Assembly (NCBI GenBank): GCA_015488125.1
Contig: WFOJ01000119.1
Coordinates: 1 to 14,844 of the forward strand
Direction of reading: 5' to 3'
Length of the DNA: 14,844 bases
Origin: Mariprofundaceae bacterium
GTDB taxonomy: Bacteria > Pseudomonadota > Zetaproteobacteria > Mariprofundales > Mariprofundaceae
Shown here piece by piece: positions 14,311 through 14,844 of the stretch. The first letter of the stretch is position 1. Each line of letters opens with the position of its first letter. The notes under the pieces were generated by a model. That model saw nothing but the letters and a program-made list of their open reading frames with translations, did not search any database and was not told the DNA's origin. Both the position numbers and the translations under genes were made by a program.

Positions 14311-14844
14311 ATGGCTTTTATCGAAACTCCGGAGACACATCGTTTTCCGTGGTATGTACGCCTGTTTCTGTGGCATCAGCGCAGGCGTTATGGTGCAGAA
14401 CTGGAGCCAGCCCGACTGTGGGGACGTTCGCCGCTGGTGTTCTGTGCTGTAGCCTTGCTCTACGGCGCGCTGGATCGTCGCAACTCCCCGCTTGAACCTT
14501 CACTGCGGGTGCCAGGAGGGTGTCCGAGAATAGAAAGACCTACTGCGGAATCCCCATTTTGGCCATGATTTCCCTCTGCTTTCGTTAAATAAACCCTGCT
14601 ATTCGCCTCAAACAGATGAAAATCATGACTCAAAATGGGAATCCCTCGCTACGGTCTCTATTCTCGGACACCCTCCTCGTGACAGTATGTGTTTCACGCA
14701 TCAATCACTGTGCTTTTTGCGTGGATCTCAACTCAGCCATGGTATTGCAACGCGGCGGCAGCATGGATAAACTGGAGGCTTTGCAGCATATTGCGGACAG
14801 TGACTTGCTCAGCGAAAGAGAGCGTGCTGCCCTGAGCTATGCAC
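14311..14844 (+). pseudogene. Carboxymuconolactone decarboxylase/AhpD-family gene broken by a MITE
   Basis: The first part (14311-14508, starting MAFIETPETHRFPWYVRLFL and ending LEPSLR) and a second part from 14679 (VTVCVSRINHCAFCVDLNSA, then about 35 more residues to the window edge) form one protein of the CMD/AhpD family when the insert is removed. The catalytic CxxC motif CAFC and the ERAALSYA segment are intact in the second part. The insert shifts the frame (170 bases from GTG to GTG) and brings a stop at 14566-14568. The true gene continues beyond the window. Family members are thiol-dependent reductases or decarboxylases. The start is 3 bases after the stop of the membrane protein, so it was probably co-translated with it. 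Confidence 0.82.
14512..14679. mobile_element. MITE-like foldback element, copy 2
   Basis: This is an element of about 168 bp with perfect 21-bp terminal inverted repeats (14514-14534 and 14657-14677, beginning AGGAGGGTGTCCGAGAATAG). An inner inverted repeat (CCATTTTG-GCCATGATTT against AAATCATGACTCAAAATGG) flanks a loop with GTTAAATA (14584-14591) and CTGCTATTCGCC (14596-14607). It encodes no protein. It interrupts an AhpD-family gene. GTG occurs on both sides (14509-14511 and 14679-14681) and may be a short target duplication, although the exact edges are uncertain by one to a few bases. Confidence 0.82.

Noticed and set aside
14304..14495. A 63-codon frame overlapping the broken AhpD-family gene
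   Set aside because: The frame beginning at 14311 gives a recognisable family sequence that continues after the insert, and this one does not.

Overview
The window looks like a proteobacterial chromosome segment of medium G+C. The signs are a three-gene heavy-metal RND efflux cluster, an NtrC-family two-component system, an exported c-type cytochrome fused to an outer-membrane barrel, and a sigma-54 style promoter. A gamma-, beta- or zetaproteobacterium would all fit, and the species cannot be fixed from sequence alone. A recurring theme is metal handling. Histidine-rich stretches occur in the membrane fusion protein, a small lipoprotein, a small exported protein and a four-helix membrane protein.

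Minus-strand half (66-10439). Reading in transcription order, a small His-rich exported protein (10439-10104) lies upstream of a CBA-type efflux operon: outer membrane factor (9748-8507), membrane fusion protein (8510-7320) and RND pump (7311-4192). These are followed by a His-rich lipoprotein (4125-3937) and a CDF cation exporter (3907-3059). A 167-bp MITE-like element then separates this metal operon from a histidine kinase (2812-1337) and its sigma-54-type response regulator (1343-66), whose reading frames overlap. The pair resembles metal- or envelope-stress systems of the ZraSR/HydHG type, so it may regulate metal genes, but this is inferred from neighbourhood.

Plus-strand half (10636-14844). 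An AAA+DUF4143 ATPase has a perfect hairpin ending directly at its start codon. It is followed by a 311-bp non-coding region with a textbook sigma-54 layout: clustered TGAGAA/TTCTCA dyads, a perfect IHF core, a -24/-12 promoter, and a 5' UTR hairpin reaching into the ribosome binding site. This promoter drives a Cyc2-like cytochrome-porin gene (12123-13526). Next come a membrane protein with a long His-rich loop (13597-14307) and a carboxymuconolactone decarboxylase/AhpD-family gene broken by a second MITE-like element at the right edge.

Two families of repeats run through the window. One is a 38-bp palindrome (CCTATAGG arms, fixed 10-base spacer), found in matching intergenic positions upstream of two His-rich envelope genes (4145-4182 and 13535-13576). 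The other is a foldback MITE-like element with two full-length copies (2885-3051 and 14512-14679) and one internally deleted copy (9919-9995). No rRNA, complete tRNA or CRISPR array was seen.
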